Shown here one piece after another: positions 58,001 through 64,000 of a stretch of DNA of 64,000 nucleotides. The stretch is from Rhynchosporium graminicola (Eukaryota; Ascomycota; Leotiomycetes; Helotiales; Ploettnerulaceae). Position 1 is the first letter of the stretch. Every line of letters begins with the position of its first letter. The DNA is taken from contig FJUW01000040.1 of assembly GCA_900074885.1 (NCBI GenBank), positions 492,019 through 556,018 of the forward strand, written 5' to 3'. The notes below the pieces were generated by a model, which did no database searches, was not told the origin of the DNA, and saw nothing but the letters and a program-made list of their open reading frames with translations. Position numbers and translations under genes: made by a program.

Positions 58001-60795
58001 CTAAGATATTATCTAGGTAATATATAGCGAATTTCCTAATAAAGTCCTTAAGAATATTATTATTCTATCTTTAATATATAGCTAGAGTATTAGTTAAGCC
58101 GAATAGTATTACTATATATTCTTATAGCTCTAAGGGTAATACGAAAGTAGTCTTCTACTTATATCCCTCTTTAATTCGGATCAAATTAAACGCGTTATAT
58201 TAGTCTAACTTAGTATATATCTTTACTCTAGCTAGCTTATCCCGTAAGTACTATACGTTTAGTAAAGGATATATATCTCTTATAGTTCTACTATTAATTA
58301 TCCGATAGTCTTTATATAGTCTTCTCTTAGGATCTCCTGCCTTCTTAACTATTAGTATATTAATAGCGTATAGTAACTTAGATTTCCGAATCTATTCTTT
58401 CTTTATACTTAACTCCTGATACTCCTTAAGCGTCCTTATAGTATTATAATTATAATAGCGAAGTTTCTCTACGATAAGTATAAATCTATCCTTAAAGTTT
58501 ATTTCATAATCCTAGGGCTTATACTTAAGTAGAGCCCTTATATCCTGCGGATCCTCGAATAATTTCGAGAACTTCCTATATAGTTCGGGTAGCTATTCCC
58601 GAATATTATCTATCTAACTAGGATAATTCTTAGGTTCTATCTAACTAGGAACCTGACTTAACTAGTTAGAGTTTATTAGCGTTATTATTAAGAAGGTAGC
58701 GCTAGCCTCTTATTTACTAGCTAGTTAACTATACTTATATTTATAGTTACTAAATGTAACTCTCTTAGTTACCTAGTCTATGCTAAGATTATAGTTATAT
58801 AGCTATAATATTCTTAATACGATATTATATTATCTAGTAAGTATAATATTAAAGTAAAGTGTTTCTTCGTATCTATTAACGACTTTCTTTATTCCTCTTA
58901 TTCTTCTGCGGACTTATCTATCTGATCCGGCGCCTTTTCTATCTAATAAGGTAAAGTAGTATAGTTTCGAGTTAATAGTAATAGGAATATTCTATTTCTT
59001 AATAAAGGCCGGGTTTATAAAGCGTCCTATAGCTTCTAAATCGATAAGTGCTTTTATCTTAATATTATCTACTATAACTAATAAGATTAACTAATCGAAC
59101 TCTCTAGTAGTAATAAGCTCTAAGTATAATAGTTCTATTATAGAGTAATCATGTGCTTCTTTAATAATTCTCTTTATTATTTCGTCTAACTAGGTCTTAA
59201 GGCTAGGTTCGTAAGTAATTAAGATATAGGATATATAGTAATAGAGATTAACCTGCTCTTAAATCAGATCTAGTACTATTCTTTAATAAGTAGCTAGTTC
59301 TAATAAGTATTATCTTCTCTACTAATAATATTCCTCTCCTGTTTCTTTAGTAATAGTTTAAGTATCTTTTATCCGAAAAAACTAATCTAGTTATTTAAAC
59401 TCTTTTAGTTTAAGTTCTCCTTCGAGGTTAGCTATATAACGATCTAGTCGTTCCTTAATATCCCTAGTATTAACTTAGAATATAATAATAGTAGTATTAT
59501 AGTAAGTAACGATATAGTCTATACCCGGGTTAAGTATATTATAGATTTAATAATACTTTATAAAATCAGACTTAGTTCTATTATAAACTTATATTCTTCT
59601 TCTATTATTATGATTTCGAAGAGTCTAGTTTTCGTTATTATATAAGAGGTTATTATATAAATAGTTTCTTTTATCTATAACGCTCTAGCTTTCTTAGTCT
59701 TTATCTAGAAGTTTAACTAAGTTTTCTTCGAATCTTTTATTAGATTTATAAGTTATAAAGTCCTGCGAACTCTATTCTGCGCTAGAAGCTTCTTAGTAGT
59801 CTAGCTTCCTTTCTACTAGTCCGAATCCTCTCTTAGGTTTATTCTAGGGTTTCCCTCCCTACTTCTTCTTCTAAGAATAATTATAAGCGAGGTATTCTAG
59901 CTTATTATACGTATAATATAAGCCTTTCTCTCGATGTTTATCTTTCTTAGCTTAGCTCTTAGATCCTCTTTCTACTCTATCTATTTCTATCGGATTATAA
60001 TAGTTATATTTATTATTTAGGTAAGATTAGAAATTTCCTTAGTATTTACTATATTATTATAGAAATTAGAGTTTCTAGAAGTAAGTAAGTATAAAGTATC
60101 CTCCTTTTTCCTTCGCTTATTCCTAGATTCGTTTATTAATAGTAGTAAACGATCTAATTAAGTCCTCTAAAGTACTTAGTTTACTAGCCCTAGAGAGCTT
60201 ATCCTTAATATAGTCCTTAAGGCCTCGATAGTATTAAGCTCTTAATCTACTATCTATCTAGTCTAACTATATAGAATATTAGTAGAACTTAGTAGTATAT
60301 TTATAGACGGATTCTTATTATCGAATTCCGATTAAGTACTTCTTATCTTATTCCTTCTTATTAGGGTCTCCGAAGACTCCTTTAATAGTATTAGTAAAGC
60401 TTATAGGAGTTCGAAAGATAACTCGAGTTTTTTCAGTTATAGTAGTAGAATAGGCCCCGGATAAGTATCGATTAACTAAGTAATTACTTAAAGCTAGCTT
60501 AATCTAGTGAGCTATAGTATCGCGGAGGAATAAGGCGATCTATAGGACTTTAAGGGAGTCCGCTTCGAACTTGTCTCTATTAAAGGCGAGGTATATTTAG
60601 TACTAGAGGATAAATTATCCTAGTTTATTATAGTTCCTATAATAGGTATCAGGTAGGTTCACATGAAGTAGTATACTCTTATCGACCTTATTAACCTTAT
60701 CCGGCCTACTAGTCTAAGAGCTTTCTCCTACTATAGATCCTTCCTTAGTAGCTATTTCGTTCTTACTAGCGATACTTTAAGTAAGGTGCTTAAAG

Positions 60796-61245
60796 TATAA
60801 CGTTCTTAGTTCTAACTAGTACGCGGTATATAGGCTTATTAGTTAGTATTAGCTATAAAGTAAAGTAAATAAGAAGTTCAGTTCTTAATTAGAATTAAGA
60901 TATTATAAGTAGGTATTAATTACTATATGAATTTGAGCACGAAGCTCCTATCTAATAGCAGAAGTACTAGTCTTATATAGAATCTTCGTTCCTTTATACT
61001 AGCTATATAAGACCGTCTTATAGAGCGCGTAAGCTCTCGCGACCTGTCTAGCAGTCTAGTATATCACGTGATCCTGGATCACCTATAGTCGCTAGTTTAT
61101 ACTATAATCGTATTAGTGCCTTTCCTCTAATAGTACTAACTCTTTTCTGGTACTAAAACCCGTCTAGTACTCACTACTGGGTAGTACTATTAGTATTCTG
61201 GTGCCAGGACGGTTTTAGTGCTAAGAACTATACTGGTTCGTGACA
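60796..61245 (-). repeat. gypsy 5' LTR (right copy)
   Basis: 450 bp, same length as the left copy. On the plus strand it starts TATAACG (the TG is mutated to TA) and ends GTGACA, followed by the GAATT duplication. Confidence 0.95.
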
Positions 61246-62343
61246 GAATTCCTAGACTAAGATTTAGTTTTAAAGTACTTTAAAAGTAATTGAAAAGTAC
61301 TTACTATAGTCTTAGAGCTTAGTTTTAGTACTAAATACTTAAAAGTATTCTAATAAATTTATTAATAAAAAGCCGCTATATAATAACTAGCTTAAATACT
61401 CTCTATTAATATAGCTTATAGAGTCAATATAATAATAATAATATAAAAGATCTTATTTTTCGATTTAATTATATCTAACTTAATATATTAGCTTATTATT
61501 TAGTACTTAAATACTTATTAACTATTTCACTTTAAAATAGATAATAGATATTCCTTATAAGATATTTATTCTAATATATCTTAAGCTTATGAGGGTATAA
61601 GATCCGAGTTCCGTCTAGTTAAGTAAGCGTGCCAGAATATCCTATTCTTTTAAAAGTCTTCGTAATAGAATAATATTTACTATATAAGTATTTAGTAAAT
61701 AGTTAAGTATAAGTTTATAAAATCTTCAAATAACTTACTTAATTATTTATTTTTATCTTAACTATTATTAATATTTAGTTATCAAAATTCGCGATAATTA
61801 AGTTATAGCAATAAGTTTTACTTTAAAGTCTTTAGGACTCTAATAAGTATAAGATTCCTATAAATTTGATATAGCGTTTATATATACTATATAACCGGAA
61901 TACTTAGAAGTTATATATAGAACTAGAATAAGTATAATCCTATCTCTTAAAAAGATAGATAAAGATTATTTATTATATAATAATTTATAGCTATAGTTAT
62001 AGTATTAAAGCTAAAAGTAAATAGTTAGTAATTACTTAATTATAAATTAAGTATTAGATACTAATAGTCTTTATTGGGTCTTTAACTTATCTTCTTAAAA
62101 GTCTATAAATATTAAAAATATACTTTACTCCTTTAGTAGAAGTATTTAGATAGTAAGAAATATCAGATAAATTTCAATATAACTTAGAGATATATAATCC
62201 TTTATATTCTCTAGTAATTAAAAAGAATATTTCCTTTTCAGAACTTATAACTTCTTTATATATTTATTAAAAGTTAGTAATACGCTTATAAGGAGATAAG
62301 AGAAGAAGTTATTTAAAGTAATAGTAAAGTACTTATAAAGTAC
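61246..62343. other. unidentified AT-rich DNA right of the gypsy insertion
   Basis: Continuation of the insertion target at 52-54.6 kb. One short stretch on the minus strand near 61.6 kb retains more G and C and could be read as protein for about 20 residues, but I could not assign it. Confidence 0.4.
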
Positions 62344-62950
62344 TTGTTGGATTTGTAACCAGTACCTTAGTCAGTTCTGCCTGCATTGGCATACACACCC
62401 TATACCTTGTCAGTACATGGTCTTAGTACCTGGTTCAGTACCTTGCCCATGTACCTTATTGTACCTGGCACCTACACCCTGTACCTTATCAATAGCCTGT
62501 ACCCTGCATACTCTATTAGAGTTACTATGAAGGTTCTCGATAGAGTTTTACTACTCTCTATTACGTATATCGTACTTCTAGAGGTTTCTACTGACGTACT
62601 ACTAACGTAGTATGATTCTATAGTATACGTGTCCTCTTTTATGGAGTTCTGTATTACGTAGTATAGAATATTCTAGAGAGCTCACATAGCTATATAAGTA
62701 GCTAGAATCTCTCCTGTAGTTAGCTCTCTTCAAGTAAGCAAAAAGCAATTCGTATTAATCACGTATTATTCTGACCTTTTAGCTGATTTCCACCTTTAAT
62801 TTTTACAGTATAGAATATTCTAGAGAGCTCACATAGCTATATAAGTAGCTAGAATCTCTCCTGTAGTTAGCTCTCTTTAAGTAATCAAAGCAAGTCAAAT
62901 TGATCACCTATTATTCTGACCTTTGGCCGATTTCTACTCTCAATTTCACA
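62344..62950 (+). repeat. candidate copia LTR
   Basis: About 607 bp from TGTTGG to TTCACA. The first 180 bases are rich in GTACC motifs (for example around 62360-62500). The second half holds two tandem copies of a 143-147-bp unit. The matching 3' LTR is outside the window, so the ends are inferred from terminal sequence only. Confidence 0.55.
62661..62950 (+). repeat. 147-bp tandem duplication within the LTR
   Basis: Copies at 62661-62807 and 62808-62950 both begin GTATAGAATATTC, share a TATATAAG box and the CTAGAATCTCTCCTG segment, and both end in ACA. Their first 70 bases are almost identical; the second halves have diverged. Confidence 0.88.
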
Positions 62951-64000
62951 TAGTAGCAATTCACTTAGTGAAATCAGCTAATCAGACGCTTCCTCCTTCG
63001 ATCGATCTCGCCTAAACCCGCTTCTGTTACTCCTTACCGATAAAGGAGCTTCCTGATAGGGCGTACTTAGTTGTTTTCAAGCGACTTCTCGCCTAAGAGC
63101 TAGTAAGCTAGCCCCTTTAAGCCCTACTAACACGGCTATAGCGAATCAGACTCGTGGCCCTTAACCCTAAGACGAAGTTACAAGGAAATCATAACTTATA
63201 ACCTCTCGAAGCCTTTGGAAGTAGAGACGACCTAGTGACCCTAGGTACGAAGGCTAAGATCTTATTCCGGGGTGCCTATATCTACTACCGACTTAGTTTA
63301 GAAGCTAGGCCTCGTTACGTAGTAGAGCGTAGCTTCTGATTCGCTACTAGTCTAGTATAAATCATAGGTCGGCTAATATAAGCTACTATTAAGTATAAGA
63401 AGCTATCCTCGGAGAGGGTTACTTAATAGTAGTACTTGAGGCGCTATAAGGTAAAACTGGGCCTAGTAGTAAGGTTAATTCAATAGTAAATACGACAGAT
63501 ATAGTTGCTGTATACTACTATTGATTTTAACTAAGCGAAAAACTCGGTAAGATAGTAAGCTCGGCGTAGCTACTATCTTTTTCAAGGGCAAGATAAGGTC
63601 AGTGTCTTTTTAAGCTACTTAGTAGCTTATACGAGTAAAACTCGTACTTTCAAAGACCTCTTAGTACTTAGTACTATTAAACTGCCTATAAGGAATTATA
63701 TCTTCCTTTAAGGGAGATAAGCTAGTAGGCCGCTCTAACTATATAGAGTAGCTTAATGCGACTAGCCTCTATTTAGAGGTAAACGGCTATATATCTTATA
63801 TTAATAGTACTAAGACTAAGCCTAGCCGAGCTCTCTACTTCAAGTCAGAAGAACGTATTAACGCGCAAGGCGAAAAGAGAATAGATTATACTTCTTACTC
63901 TCCGGAGCTAGCGATTAAATACTATAAGAGACTAGCTGATTTTGAGCGTGCAAATAAGAAGGCTTTAGGCGCTATTAAGTCGATTATATCACTTGAAAAC

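Larger units (their letters stand above)
54588..61245 (-). mobile_element. complete but inactive Ty3/gypsy LTR retrotransposon
   Basis: A 6.66-kb element bounded by two 450-bp direct repeats and by a perfect 5-bp target duplication GAATT (54583-54587 and 61246-61250). On the minus strand gag lies near 60.8-59.6 kb with a mutated zinc knuckle at 59924-59877. Reverse transcriptase lies around 58.6-57.9 kb (NLIRIKEG; FGLTN; YLDNILVYSETIEVY at about 58030-57980). RNase H follows at about 57.7-57.3 kb (AFQRIKKEFIKE then EIDTS), and integrase remnants lie to about 56.3 kb. RT-RNase H-integrase order is diagnostic for gypsy. Stops occur throughout, so it cannot move. The 5' LTR is the right-hand one. 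Confidence 0.92.
47289..64000. other. AT-rich, RIP-affected retrotransposon block
   Basis: From just upstream of the transcription factor to the window end, base composition shifts sharply to A and T, with TA dinucleotides everywhere and CA/TG scarce. Only one open frame above 60 codons exists in about 16.7 kb. Retroelement proteins can still be followed for kilobases, with stop codons at former Trp, Gln and Arg positions. This is the expected footprint of repeat-induced point mutation. I see no host gene inside. The remnants of individual elements are listed separately. Confidence 0.88.
62344..64000 (+). mobile_element. 5' part of a second Ty1/copia element
   Basis: The stretch starts TGTTGGATTTG, the usual form of a copia LTR end. 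A candidate LTR runs to 62950 (ending TTTCACA), followed by TAGTAGCAATTCAC, which could be a mutated half-tRNA-iMet primer site. Downstream, at about 63.84-64.0 kb, a plus-strand frame reads SYSPELAIKYYKRLADFERA then NKKALGAIKSIISLEN, resembling the N-terminal gag region of fungal copia elements. GC content is higher than in the neighbouring remnants, so mutation is lighter, but stops are still present in the leader and gag. The element runs off the window. Confidence 0.65.

Noticed and set aside
62386..62610. 74-codon open frame, the only one in the AT-rich block
   Set aside because: It lies in the first half of a candidate copia LTR and its Tyr/Leu/Pro content follows from the GTACC-rich composition.

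Overview
The window is nuclear DNA of a filamentous ascomycete (Pezizomycotina; a Leotiomycetes-like genome is my inference). The signs are genes with several short introns (about 46-190 bp) that have GTRNGT-type donors and CTRAC/CTGAC branch points, fungal-only families (Zn2Cys6 factor, APSES factor, Set9 methyltransferase, bifunctional BioDA), and a large AT-rich block full of retrotransposons that carry the C-to-T/G-to-A scars of repeat-induced point mutation (RIP). All exon models below were built by reading splice sites by eye and checking that the summed exons stay in frame.

Layout. 1-1417: simple-repeat-rich intergenic DNA. 1418-2859 (+): epoxide hydrolase. 2860-6657: long gene-poor stretch. 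6658-11116 (+): Sec7/PH ARF-GEF (Syt1-like). 11633-13637 (-): SRP72. 15060-16243 (+): short StuA-type APSES factor. 16853-17800 (-): BTB protein. 17801-21526: gene-poor. 21527-22259 (+): four-TM membrane protein. 24194-25341 (-): cytosolic-looking GH16 glucanase with a Q/P/Y-rich N terminus. 25911-28005 (-): Set9 H4K20 methyltransferase. 28692-29262 (+): mitochondrial ribosomal protein uL14m. 29507-30173 (-): RPB9. 30896-31678 (+): Ess1/Pin1 prolyl isomerase. 31827-34144 (-): LrgA-LrgB fusion membrane protein. 34382-36163 (+): coiled-coil protein.

36275-42731 is a complete late biotin pathway: BioDA (-), biotin synthase BioB (+) and KAPA synthase BioF (-) with no unrelated gene between them. 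BioF makes KAPA, BioDA converts it through DAPA to dethiobiotin, and BioB inserts sulfur. BioDA and BioB share a divergent promoter.

43972-45164 holds a decayed-looking alkaline ceramidase (+), convergent with an intact Zn2Cys6 transcription factor at 45231-47288 (-). Directly upstream of that factor's start codon the DNA turns into an AT-rich RIP-affected block that runs to the window end. It contains a dead Ty1/copia element on the minus strand (about 47.5-52 kb), a complete but dead Ty3/gypsy element at 54588-61245 with 450-bp LTRs and a perfect GAATT target duplication, inserted in unidentified AT-rich DNA, and the 5' end of another copia element (+) from 62344 that runs off the window.

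I saw no tRNA, rRNA or CRISPR.
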